Assembly (NCBI RefSeq): GCF_032463525.1
Contig: NZ_CP135971.1
Span: forward strand, 5,086,501-5,150,500
Source of the DNA: Pseudomonas sp. DTU_2021_1001937_2_SI_NGA_ILE_001
GTDB lineage: Bacteria > Pseudomonadota > Gammaproteobacteria > Pseudomonadales > Pseudomonadaceae
Reading direction: 5' to 3'
DNA: 64,000 nucleotides
The position numbers and the translations under genes were made by a program. This document shows positions 1-7,308 of this stretch, one piece after another (the first letter of the stretch is position 1; each line of letters opens with the position of its first letter). The notes under the pieces were generated by a model. The model ran no database searches. It was not told the DNA's origin and worked only from the letters and a program-made list of their open reading frames with translations.

Positions 1-1
1 C

Positions 2-1393
2 CCCGACATGCCGCCCTCGGTGTTCGCCCACATGTGGGAAACCATCAAGCAGGGCAAACCGTGGATGGGCGTCGTCAAGAACCGCGCCAAGAATGGCGAC
101 TTCTACTGGGTCAGCGCCTACGTCACGGCGGTGTACGAAAATGGTCGCATGGTCGGCTACGAGTCGGTGCGTTCGTTGCCGACCCGCGACCAGGTGCGCC
201 GCGCCGAAGCCCTGTACGCGCGACTGCGCGCCGGTAAGCCGGCGGTTTCACTGCTGGGTAGCACGCTGTTCCACCTGTCGCGGCAATTGCCCATCGTGGT
301 CGCCACGGCGGTGCTGGCGGTGGGCAACTTCCTGATGAGCGACTTCCTTTTCACCTTCCTGCTGCTCGCCGTATTGCTGATTCTGGCGGCCTATCAGGAA
401 GTGCGTCACCGTCGCAGCCTGCAAAAGACCCTCGACGAGCATCCCAAGGCCTTCACCAGCCCGCTGGTGGCCCTGACCTACAGCGACAACCGTGGCCCGC
501 AGGCGCGCCTGGACCTGGCCATGATCAGCGAAGAAGCCCGCCTGCAGACCGCCCTGACACGCCTGGTGGACACCGGCGAAGGGGTCAAGCAGCGCGCCGG
601 CCAGTCTGCGCAGCTCTCGGTGCAGCAGGCGCGCTCGCTGGACCAGCAGCGCAACGAAACCGAACAGTCGGCCACCGCCATCAACCAGATGGCCGCGACC
701 ATCCAGGAAGTGACCCACAACGTACAAAGCACCGCCCACGCGGCGACCGAGGCCGATGAGCTGGCGCAGAAGGGCCGTAACCTGGCCGACGAAAGCCTGC
801 TCGCGATCCGCCACATGGCCAATTCGGTGAACGAAATCGGCCACGCGGTCGGCGAACTGGCGGGCTCGACACAGTCCATCGGCAGTGTGGTCGACGTCAT
901 CACCTCCATCGCCCAGCAGACCAACCTGCTGGCCCTCAACGCCGCCATCGAAGCCGCCCGCGCCGGCGAACAGGGTCGCGGTTTTGCGGTAGTGGCCGAT
1001 GAAGTACGCTCGCTGGCCTCGCGCACCCAGTCGTCCACCGAAGAAATCCAGAAGATCATCACCTCCCTGCGCGACGGCGCCGACCGCGCCGTGGCCACCG
1101 CCGCGCGTGGCGAGCAGATCTCCCAGGAAAGCGTGGCCAGCGTCGAAGCCGTGCAACAGGCGCTGGACGGCATCAGCAAGGCGGTGACGCGCATCACTGG
1201 CATGAGCCAGCAGATGGCCTCCGCTTCGGAAGAGCAGAGCCACGTGGCCGAGAACATCAACCAGCAGATCACCCGCATCGCGCAACTCTGCGACCAGAGC
1301 GCCGCCCAGGCCCAGCAAGGCTCGAACATCAGTCGCGAACTGGAAGAAATGGCGCAGTACCTGCACAGCCTGGCCGAGCGGTTCAGCCGTTGA
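2..1393 (+). CDS. aer: Aer-like methyl-accepting chemotaxis/energy-taxis receptor (5' truncated by window)
   Basis: The reading frame is already open at base 2, so the true start lies upstream. The first ~60 visible residues look like the end of a PAS domain ([20 protein letters not shown], then GYESVRS), as in the FAD-binding Aer energy sensor. A hydrophobic hairpin follows at visible residues ~95-135, placed as in Aer, which has no periplasmic ligand domain. The rest is a long coiled-coil signalling domain with the conserved MCP tip around residues 298-340 ([19 protein letters not shown]), which contacts CheA/CheW. The 461 visible residues suggest a full length a little over 500. The membrane protein would report redox or energy state to the chemotaxis kinase. 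Aer-family assignment is good; the exact stimulus is inferred. Confidence 0.9.
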   Translation, partial: PDMPPSVFAHMWETIKQGKPWMGVVKNRAKNGDFYWVSAYVTAVYENGRMVGYESVRSLPTRDQVRRAEALYARLRAGKPAVSLLGSTLFHLSRQLPIVVATAVLAVGNFLMSDFLFTFLLLAVLLILAAYQEVRHRRSLQKTLDEHPKAFTSPLVALTYSDNRGPQARLDLAMISEEARLQTALTRLVDTGEGVKQRAGQSAQLSVQQARSLDQQRNETEQSATAINQMAATIQEVTHNVQSTAHAATEADELAQKGRNLADESLLAIRHMANSVNEIGHAVGELAGSTQSIGSVVDVITSIAQQTNLLALNAAIEAARAGEQGRGFAVVADEVRSLASRTQSSTEEIQKIITSLRDGADRAVATAARGEQISQESVASVEAVQQALDGISKAVTRITGMSQQMASASEEQSHVAENINQQITRIAQLCDQSAAQAQQGSNISRELEEMAQYLHSLAERFSR

Positions 1394-1400
1394 CGAAAAG

Positions 1401-1428
1401 GGCGGCAAGGCTTGAGGGCCTTGCCGCC
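1401..1428 (+). terminator. Hairpin after the aer-like gene
   Basis: Eleven-base perfect arms (GGCGGCAAGGC / GCCTTGCCGCC) around a 6-base loop, 7 bases after the stop codon. There is no clear T-run, so termination efficiency is uncertain. It also separates the chemoreceptor from the convergent module to its right. Confidence 0.6.
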
Positions 1429-1500
1429 TCGAGGGCCTTCACGGGAGACTGGTAGGCGCCTCAGCCGCAAGCAATCCACCACGGCTGGCCGCCAGGCACC

Positions 1501-1812
1501 TCACATGCGGGGGTCGAAATGGTTGAGGATCGACCAGGATTTGCTGCGGATTACGACGATAGTCAAATGGATATGCAACAAGACCATCAGCAGCGCCAGC
1601 CATCCAACATAGAGGAATGTGGACTTCTCGCCGCTAATAAGGAAGAAAAATAGATGTAAGGCACAGGCGAGGATGTTGTAAAAGATGGTAAGCCAGTATT
1701 TGATGGGGCCGTATTTTCTTTCGACACAGTTACACTTGGCTAGCCATCCAAATAGATAGAGGCCCGCGCATGGTCTTATATAAAGTAGTAGAGGCTCAAT
1801 GTAATCCTCCAT
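1501..1812 (-). CDS. Small multi-helix membrane protein, candidate T6SS immunity protein (copy 2)
   Basis: 103 residues, not a family I can name. Three hydrophobic stretches are visible (roughly 8-24, 38-60, 66-88). It has its own strong ribosome site (AGGAGG about 6 bases before the ATG). The gene is clearly AT-richer than the flanking core genes. It aligns by eye with the next gene upstream: shared Y..(I/L)K...T..YN.....HL.F in the second helix and GW..L.MVL.H in the third, so the two are probably paralogues. The last gene of an hcp - DUF4225 - small membrane protein series is the usual place for a cognate immunity protein against a membrane-acting effector. Coding is well supported; the immunity role is inferred from position and topology. 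Confidence 0.7.
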   Translation of the reverse strand: MEDYIEPLLLYIRPCAGLYLFGWLAKCNCVERKYGPIKYWLTIFYNILACALHLFFFLISGEKSTFLYVGWLALLMVLLHIHLTIVVIRSKSWSILNHFDPRM

Positions 1813-1896
1813 GCAGGCCTCCTGCTGAGGTCGGTATGGCCTTTGCCTGTCCTGAAAAGACGGTGTTGGTTGAAGGTCGCTTGATCATTGCTGCTT

Positions 1897-2232
1897 CTAT
1901 CGCTTGAACCTAAAGATTTTCCACCAGGGGCGGCGGCCGGGGTGGTAGGTAATCGGCTCCGGCGGAGATGGGTTGGTAAAGGCGTGGGCCAGTACCATGA
2001 CAAGTGAAATCCAGCCAAAGAGATCCCTATCCAACTCTCCAAGAAACGGTAGCGTGCCTTTCATTGCGAAGCGAAGGTGGATGGTTAATAAAATAAAGTT
2101 ATAAATTCGTGTGACATTTGATTTTAGTTCGCTGTATCGAGGTCCTGAAAGGTAGATTTTTGATAGTAGGGAAGGCAGATAAAATAATACGGATACAGCT
2201 GTGAATGCTAAAAAAATAAAAATATTATTCAT
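1897..2232 (-). CDS. Small multi-helix membrane protein, candidate T6SS immunity protein (copy 1)
   Basis: 111 residues with an N-terminal hydrophobic helix (3-24), a second near 45-57, a third near 72-87, and a basic, tryptophan-containing tail. Its ATG overlaps the end of the DUF4225 gene by 8 bases, so translation of the two is probably coupled. It is AT-rich, like its downstream paralogue. The tight coupling to the putative effector makes it the better candidate for the cognate immunity protein; the downstream copy could be a duplicate covering variant effectors. No catalytic motif is visible. The function is inferred. Confidence 0.72.
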   Translation of the reverse strand: MNNIFIFLAFTAVSVLFYLPSLLSKIYLSGPRYSELKSNVTRIYNFILLTIHLRFAMKGTLPFLGELDRDLFGWISLVMVLAHAFTNPSPPEPITYHPGRRPWWKIFRFKR

Positions 2233-2947
2233 TCCGACTCTTCCATTCGTTGTACATGCTTTCGATGGTTATGGTGTCTGCGGATCTTTCTACGGCCAGA
2301 ATATCCTTCGTGCTGTTTCTCCAGGCTCTTACTTTGTCTGTCTCTAAGTATCGATACAGACGCCAGGCACTCCGGGAGGGGACTTTTCGCAGACCTCCAT
2401 ACACAGACAACGTCAGATCGACAGCGCCGTAAGCCATGTTTCCGTGAAATTTTTCACCGCCGGCCATGATGGCAGCCTGCTGATAAAGCTTTCTGACCGG
2501 TCCTTGAGTCTCTGTGGTGTCGTTGATCAGGTTGTTGCCGTTCTCATATATGTTGTTGGCTCCATGCGCTATCAAAGGTGCTCCTGCAAAAGCACACAAG
2601 GTGCCGACCGATGCATAACAGATGCCTGCGCCGCTCGTCACCTGCAGGACTCCGCCAGCCAGTCCCAAGCTCTTTCTAGCCAGGCTTATAGGCTGATTCA
2701 GCAGACTGGCTTTTTCCTGCTCAAGATGGTTGATCGCCTCTTTGAAGCCCAGTCGACCGCTTTCAACTTCCGTGACAATTCCCTGCGCGTAATAAGCCAC
2801 CTCCCGATTGAACTGCAGCCGCAACATCCCATCGCTGATATGCCGCGCGGCCACTGTGCAGGCCTGGCCCTTGAGATGCGCCGCCGCCTGTTGGACCTGC
2901 TCCAGGTCCTGGCCGCCCGCCTCGGGCAACAGCTGGAAACTTCTCAC
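2225..2947 (-). CDS. DUF4225-type protein, putative Hcp-delivered effector
   Basis: I place the start at a GTG at 2947. It forms a GTGA overlap with the hcp stop and has GGAG just upstream; a TTG at 2962 is also open. About 240 residues. The N-terminal half is helical and contains the family-like stretch LQFNREVAYYAQGIV. Residues ~95-130 form a glycine-rich hydrophobic hairpin that could cross a membrane, followed by HGANNIYENG. The C-terminus is basic and tryptophan/tyrosine rich. I recognise the DUF4225 family, which in pseudomonads commonly sits beside hcp-type genes; no biochemical activity is assigned here. The 4-base overlap with hcp and 8-base overlap with a small membrane protein gene fit a secreted cargo plus immunity arrangement. 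A membrane or pore target is speculation from the hydrophobic centre. Confidence 0.7.
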   Translation of the reverse strand: MRSFQLLPEAGGQDLEQVQQAAAHLKGQACTVAARHISDGMLRLQFNREVAYYAQGIVTEVESGRLGFKEAINHLEQEKASLLNQPISLARKSLGLAGGVLQVTSGAGICYASVGTLCAFAGAPLIAHGANNIYENGNNLINDTTETQGPVRKLYQQAAIMAGGEKFHGNMAYGAVDLTLSVYGGLRKVPSRSAWRLYRYLETDKVRAWRNSTKDILAVERSADTITIESMYNEWKSRNE

Positions 2948-3429
2948 CGCTCCATATCCCAAGAGGCATAGCCGGTGGTCCCGGCGCTGTGGTGGGTCCA
3001 GATGATGTCGCGGTAGCTGAGCGCCAGGTGCTCCTGGGCTTCACCGTCGTTCTGCACGACCACGTGCGGCATGTCCTGGGTCAGCTCACGTACCTGCCCG
3101 CCGCGCAGCTCGACGGTGTAGAACTTCTCCTGCGTGCCTTGCGCAGAGGTGCGGTAGAACTCGATCAGGCATTCGACGCGCTCCTGATTGGCCAGTGCCT
3201 GGCTCAGCAGCGGCGAGGATTTGTCGACGGGCTTGGTGATGAACACCGGACGGTGGGTGGCGTGCCGCGCGTCATCGAGGTTGGCCATGTTATGGGTGAA
3301 GGCCAGGATCAGGATCTTGTCGGCATGCATCGGCTGGCATTTGTTGCCCAGCGATTGAGGTGTCGAACACCCGGCGGAAATCAGCCCTTGCTGCTCGCCA
3401 GTGATGGTCATGTAGCCGCAGTTGGCCAT
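2944..3429 (-). CDS. hcp: Hcp family type VI secretion tube/effector carrier protein
   Basis: 161 residues with the hallmarks of the larger Hcp class: N-terminal GYMTITGEQQGLISAGCS, FTHNMANLDDARHATHRP, a central FYRTSAQGTQEKFYTVEL and C-terminal HLALSYRDIIWTHH. Hcp forms hexameric rings that stack into the T6SS inner tube and carry small effectors in the lumen. No other T6SS gene (vgrG, tss, tag) lies nearby, so this is an orphan hcp serving a system encoded elsewhere. It is the first gene of the module and overlaps the DUF4225 gene by 4 bases. Confidence 0.9.
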   Translation of the reverse strand: MANCGYMTITGEQQGLISAGCSTPQSLGNKCQPMHADKILILAFTHNMANLDDARHATHRPVFITKPVDKSSPLLSQALANQERVECLIEFYRTSAQGTQEKFYTVELRGGQVRELTQDMPHVVVQNDGEAQEHLALSYRDIIWTHHSAGTTGYASWDMER

Positions 3430-3437
3430 GTTGAAAC

Positions 3438-3462
3438 GCGCCTCCGTGCAGAAAAGAGGCGC
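3438..3462 (-). promoter_or_regulatory. Hairpin covering the hcp ribosome-binding site
   Basis: Perfect 7-base arms (GCGCCTC / GAGGCGC) around an 11-base loop, just upstream of the hcp ATG. On the minus strand the GGAGG that would serve as Shine-Dalgarno (3441-3445) lies largely inside one arm, so the fold would hide it. This could limit hcp translation, or it may be chance GC pairing. Confidence 0.35.
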
Positions 3463-3553
3463 AGTGTATTTTTGAAAATGGAGACGATATGTAGGACGCC
3501 TCTGAACCTTCAGTCGCTGAGCTTACGCGTTACTGTGGGAATCTTGATTTTCT

Positions 3554-3576
3554 GTAGGAGCGAGCTTGCTCGCGAA
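3554..3576. repeat. REP palindrome
   Basis: A GTAGGAGCGAGCTTGCTCGCGAA element, the classic Pseudomonas REP form, with a GCGAGC/GCTCGC inverted core. It lies in the gap between hcp and the BRO-N remnant. A related short copy (GCGAGCAAGCTTGCTCC) occurs at about 7132-7149. Confidence 0.8.
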
Positions 3577-3625
3577 TAGTCCACATCGCCATCCACCAAT
3601 CCGCCCGCTCTCGAGACTCAACCGG

Positions 3626-3966
3626 CTACCGCCCAATGCAAGCCCGCCACCAGGACTCTCCGGCTTTCAATGCCTCGGCTTGAGGGGGCGTCAACACCTG
3701 CGGTACATCGCGCAGGCGAATCCATGGCTCGCTCTGCCAATGCAGCAGGCTCAGCGACAACCCCGGCCACTGCAACACGCTCAGTGCCGGCGCCGGGTCA
3801 TCCACCGCCAACCGCGCATCCCGCAGCGCAGCCACCACCTCATGGGTGATCCACTGCCGCAGGCTGCGCTGTTCCGGGTGATGGTGATGCACCAGCAACA
3901 CATACACCCCCGACTCGCTGATCATCAGCTCTTCTTCACCCAGTTCTGCGCAACGATACGAGAAAG
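3626..3966 (-). pseudogene. BRO-N domain (phage antirepressor-like) gene remnant, 5' part missing
   Basis: From an internal ATG at 3925 the frame encodes 99 residues, with ELMISESGVYVLLVHHHHPE then QRSLRQWITHEVVAALRDA. These match the second half of the BRO-N fold found in phage-type antirepressors. The same frame runs upstream as SYRCAELGEEEL, which continues the family pattern, so the ATG is internal. The expected first ~60-70 residues are absent. The sequence instead meets the stop codon of the HNH nuclease gene at 3969. I read this as a 5'-truncated gene. Residual expression from the internal ATG cannot be excluded. Confidence 0.65.
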
Positions 3967-3968
3967 CC

Positions 3969-4877
3969 TTAACTCGGCAGCTCGGAGTTCTTCAGCGTAT
4001 TCCAATGTGAGGTAAGCGCTTTTTGGCTCGGCCGATCTACGGTCTTCATAGGCAGTAACGCGGGCTTGCCGTTCAACAGCCAATACTCACTGTCTGTAAG
4101 CTCGCCCGCTAAGCCTACCTTCAGCGTCTCAGGATCTATCCATAACAGGCCTAGATCGAAGAGCGTATGGATGTCCGCACGAAGCAGCAAACCATTGCTG
4201 ACCACGTTAGTTTCAGCGCCAAGGTAAGGGACGATATGCGCGGCTTCTAATAAAGCCTCTACGCTGCATCCGGTGACCGCACAGCGCTTTGAATAAGCAG
4301 CCAGTAGTTTCCTGCGAAAGGTGCTTTGGCCCTTGCGACGCACGATGTTTGCCAGTGTGCGGGCGCGGGCATCTTTTATGTTGCTTGGGTCGAACTCACC
4401 TTGCGCTTGCAAGTGAGTCTCGATATTGCCCAGCGTGGTCGCCAACAGATTTTGGCGACGCAGCACGAATTGGGTAGGTGCTGCGCCTTCATGGCTCTGA
4501 TATTGGAACGGCCCTTCATAGACGAAACCGGCACCAGGGTATTCGTACTTTGCTTTGCGGTAGAACAGCAGCAGTTCCAGACCTTCAGCCAAATGCTCTT
4601 TGATGAGCTTGTCGGTCCTGCCCTTGGATTGACCATCCATGTGGAGCGTGTCGCCGTCCAGTAGATCCTGATATTGGGTACGGTCTGCCGTCTTGTGCTC
4701 GGTGACGAACAGCCAAACCGAATGCAGTCCGGCGGGCTTGAAAATGCCGGTATTGATGGTGGCGTCAGTGATGGAGAAAAGGCTCTTAAGATCCGCGCGG
4801 GTGTAGACCTTGCCGACCTCTAGATAGGCGGACGCGTACTGAGATCCTGGTTTGTCTTGTAGGTCATTGGCATTCAC
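3969..4877 (-). CDS. HNH endonuclease with N-terminal DUF3427-like domain
   Basis: 302 residues, starting at a GTG (AAGG about 10 bases upstream). Residues ~20-140 (KVYTRADLKSLF, then LFVTEHKTADRTQYQD, GQSKGRTDKLIKEHL, LLLFYRKAKYEYP, FVYEGPFQYQSHEG) look like the DUF3427 fold that sits at the end of some restriction-type helicases. Residues ~180-245 are an HNH_2-type nuclease: C199/C204, H214 in EAAHIVPY, N228 in SNGLLL, H237 in ADIHTLFD. Domain order reader-nuclease suggests a modification-dependent restriction enzyme acting on foreign DNA. It stands alone, with no methylase, helicase or partner. Nuclease assignment is firm; the defence role and DNA-reading role are inferred. Confidence 0.85.
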   Translation of the reverse strand: MNANDLQDKPGSQYASAYLEVGKVYTRADLKSLFSITDATINTGIFKPAGLHSVWLFVTEHKTADRTQYQDLLDGDTLHMDGQSKGRTDKLIKEHLAEGLELLLFYRKAKYEYPGAGFVYEGPFQYQSHEGAAPTQFVLRRQNLLATTLGNIETHLQAQGEFDPSNIKDARARTLANIVRRKGQSTFRRKLLAAYSKRCAVTGCSVEALLEAAHIVPYLGAETNVVSNGLLLRADIHTLFDLGLLWIDPETLKVGLAGELTDSEYWLLNGKPALLPMKTVDRPSQKALTSHWNTLKNSELPS

Positions 4878-5009
4878 TGCGTAGGCCTTTTCCTTCCAAT
4901 GGCTAGGAAAAGAATGTTGCAGTAGTTGCTGGTGTTATGCCACTAGCGTTTTGAGAATGTTCCACCCTTTAGCGAGTGCAAGCAGGTCCGTCGGGGATTG
5001 CACGATCCA

Positions 5010-5924
5010 CTACGCAATCGCGCTGGGCCCGATCGCCCCATTCAACCCCGTCTTCAACCTATCCCGAAAACTCTGAATCAACGGCTCCTTGGCTCTACCT
5101 CTGCGCAACGCTAGCGAAAACGGTGCCTGGTAGCCGAACACCGCTGGCAGCAGCACCTTGAGCCGCTGTTGCTCCACCCAGGTCTGTGCGTAGTGCTCGG
5201 GCAGGTAGCCGATATAAGCGCCGGACAGCACCAGGATCAGTTGCGCCTCCATGGATTCCACTGTCGCTGCGCTGTGTTTGAAGCCGTGGCGGGCCAGTTC
5301 GGCCTGGCTCCAGTAGCCGCGGCCGACCATGCGTTGCTGGGTGATGATTTCCGCCGGGATGCGTTTCTGGGTGAAGAGTTCGTGGCGGTCGCTGCAGTAC
5401 AGCCAGTGCTGTTCGCGGTACAGGGCCTGGTACATCAGGCCGTTCATGCGCAGGTAGAAGGCACCGATGGCGAGGTCCAGGCGGTTTTCCAGCAGGTCCA
5501 GTTGCAGTTGCGCGGGGCTGAGCACCGAGAGGTGCAGGTGCACGGCGGGGTGTTCCTTGCTGTAGGCGCCGATCACTTCGGCCAGGGGCAGGGCCGGGTC
5601 GCTGACCGTGGAGTCGAGCACGCCGAGGTTGAGGGTGCCGCGCAGTTCGCCCTTGAGAGCTGCGCTGTAGCGTTCGAAACCTTCCAGTTCGGCGAGCAGG
5701 CGCAGGGTTTCCTGGTGGAAGAGTTCGCCCTTGCTGGTCAGGCTGAAACCGCCGCGGCCCCGGTGGCACAGCACGATGCCGAGCTGGGCTTCCAGTTGGC
5801 TCATGTAGGTGCTGATCGCCGAGGTGGAGAGGTTGAGTTCCTGCTGAGCCGCCGCGAAGCCCTGGTGGCGCACCACGCTGGCGAAGATGCGCAGCAGTTT
5901 GAGGTCGGGCAGGGCAGAGGACAT
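5010..5924 (-). CDS. LysR family transcriptional regulator
   Basis: 304 residues. Winged HTH at the N-terminus (residues ~8-65: LKLLRIFASVVRHQGFAAAQ, then LNLSTSAISTYMSQLEAQLG), followed by a periplasmic-binding-like effector domain (GTLNLGVLDS, LDLAIGAF). It is transcribed away from gbuA with a 132-base shared region holding a good inverted repeat. By position it should control the gbuA-to-aruI cluster and itself. The inducer is unknown; a guanidino compound or arginine derivative is the natural guess. Confidence 0.92.
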   Translation of the reverse strand: MSSALPDLKLLRIFASVVRHQGFAAAQQELNLSTSAISTYMSQLEAQLGIVLCHRGRGGFSLTSKGELFHQETLRLLAELEGFERYSAALKGELRGTLNLGVLDSTVSDPALPLAEVIGAYSKEHPAVHLHLSVLSPAQLQLDLLENRLDLAIGAFYLRMNGLMYQALYREQHWLYCSDRHELFTQKRIPAEIITQQRMVGRGYWSQAELARHGFKHSAATVESMEAQLILVLSGAYIGYLPEHYAQTWVEQQRLKVLLPAVFGYQAPFSLALRRGRAKEPLIQSFRDRLKTGLNGAIGPSAIA

Positions 5925-5975
5925 CGGGGGCTCCGGCGGGTGATCGTGAGGGCAGTGTAATGAACGCAGGGGCGA

Positions 5976-5997
5976 TAGTTTAGAAAATCCTGAACTA
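5976..5997. promoter_or_regulatory. Probable LysR operator between the regulator and gbuA
   Basis: TAGTTTAG, 6 bases, CTGAACTA: 8-base arms with one mismatch in a 22-base dyad. It includes a T-N11-A core (T5981/A5993), the usual LysR recognition geometry. It sits in the divergent intergenic region 60 bases before the gbuA ATG. Confidence 0.55.
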
Positions 5998-6056
5998 AGT
6001 ATTTGCTGGCAGCGATTCTTCCGCCTGCCACCGCTACCCAGAATGGCCTCACTTCA

Positions 6057-7040
6057 ATGACCACCACCGTGAGGCCACCCGTGGACAAGACCTTCCACCA
6101 GCCCTTGGGCGGCAATGAGATGCCCCGTTTCGGTGGCATTGCCACCATGCTGCGCCTGCCCCATGTGCAGACTGCCGAGGAGCTGAGCAAGCTGGACGCG
6201 GCCTTCATCGGCGTGCCCCTGGACATCGGCACTTCGCTGCGCTCCGGCACGCGCTTCGGGCCACGGGAGATCCGTGCCGAGTCGGTGATGATCCGCCCGT
6301 ACAACATGGCTACCGGCGCGGCGCCCTTCGATTCCCTCAACGTCGCGGACATCGGCGACGTGGCGATCAACACCTTCAACCTGCTGGATGCGGTGCGCAT
6401 CATCGAGCAGGAGTACGACCGCATTCTCGGCCACGACATCGTGCCCCTGACCCTGGGCGGCGATCACACCCTGACCCTGCCGATTCTGCGTGCCATCCAT
6501 AAGAAGCACGGTCCGGTCGGGCTGGTGCACATCGATGCGCATGCCGACGTCAACGACCACATGTTCGGCGAGAAGATCGCCCACGGCACCACCTTCCGCC
6601 GTGCCCAGGAAGAGGGCCTGCTGGACAGCCAGCGGGTGGTGCAGATCGGCCTGCGTGCCCAGGGCTACACCGCCGAGGATTTCAACTGGAGCCGCAAGCA
6701 GGGCTTCCGTGTGGTGCAGGCCGAAGAGTGCTGGCACCAATCGCTGGCACCGCTGATGGCCGAGGTGCGCGACAAGGTCGGTGGCGGGCCGGTGTACCTG
6801 TCGTTCGATATCGATGGCATCGACCCGGCTTGGGCGCCGGGCACCGGCACCCCGGAAGTGGGTGGCCTGACCACCATCCAGGCGCTGGAGATCATTCGTG
6901 GCTGCCAGGGCCTGGACCTGATCGGTTGCGACCTGGTGGAAGTGTCGCCGCCTTACGACACCACCGGCAATACCTCGCTGCTGGGGGCCAACCTGCTGTA
7001 CGAAATGCTTTGCGTGTTGCCAGGCGTGGTGCGTCGCTAG
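6057..7040 (+). CDS. gbuA: Guanidinobutyrase/agmatinase-type ureohydrolase
   Basis: 327 residues from the ATG at 6057 (an upstream ATG at 6003 adds a non-family extension). All manganese ligand motifs of the ureohydrolase family are present: GGDHTL with H137, D160/H162/D164 in DAHAD, and D251/D253 in SFDIDGIDPAWAPGTG. The sequence resembles GbuA of P. aeruginosa closely (HQPLGGNEMPRFGG, NVADIGDVAINTFNLLDAV), so the likely reaction is 4-guanidinobutyrate + H2O to GABA + urea in the cytoplasm. It heads a co-directional cluster with an aruI-type gene, which makes upstream intermediates of the same route. Agmatine or another guanidino acid remains possible. Confidence 0.88.
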   Translation: MTTTVRPPVDKTFHQPLGGNEMPRFGGIATMLRLPHVQTAEELSKLDAAFIGVPLDIGTSLRSGTRFGPREIRAESVMIRPYNMATGAAPFDSLNVADIGDVAINTFNLLDAVRIIEQEYDRILGHDIVPLTLGGDHTLTLPILRAIHKKHGPVGLVHIDAHADVNDHMFGEKIAHGTTFRRAQEEGLLDSQRVVQIGLRAQGYTAEDFNWSRKQGFRVVQAEECWHQSLAPLMAEVRDKVGGGPVYLSFDIDGIDPAWAPGTGTPEVGGLTTIQALEIIRGCQGLDLIGCDLVEVSPPYDTTGNTSLLGANLLYEMLCVLPGVVRR

Positions 7041-7224
7041 GCTGCTGCCGCTGGGTGGCATGGCTTGCGCATCATGAAGGCGAGCGGGGTTGTTCGCCGC
7101 GCAAGCCGCTGCGACAGGGGCCTGCGATTTCGCGAGCAAGCTTGCTCCAACACGGTCAGCCGTGGCCAGGCGGTACAGCGTTGGCCTCGCAGGCCGCACA
7201 TTAGAACAACGAGCTGCAAACCCT

Positions 7225-7245
7225 CCGCCCGGGGTCAACGGGCGG
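7225..7245. promoter_or_regulatory. GC hairpin in the gbuA-permease gap
   Basis: Arms CCGCCCG / CGGGCGG with a 7-base loop, 63 bases before the permease start, no T-run. It may attenuate or separate transcription between gbuA and the permease. The rest of the 268-base gap holds a weak REP-like copy (7132-7149) and nothing else I recognise. Confidence 0.35.
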
Positions 7246-7308
7246 CGATAAAGGGTCAGCGTGCCTGCGCTGGCCTCACAACAACCGTGACAGGCGCTGG
7301 AGCAGCAT

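Noticed and set aside
248..1408. Long open frames opposite strong genes (for example 248-1408 minus, 5169-5960 plus, 23360-24718 minus, 29061-30359 minus, 52632-54422 minus).
   Set aside because: They mirror well-supported genes in high-GC sequence, have low-complexity or His/Gln/Arg-rich translations, and no family motifs or ribosome sites.
7041..7308. A guanidine-sensing riboswitch before the NCS1 permease gene.
   Set aside because: Only one GC hairpin (7225-7245) was found; there is no paired hairpin set with ACGR loops and no ykkC-like core.
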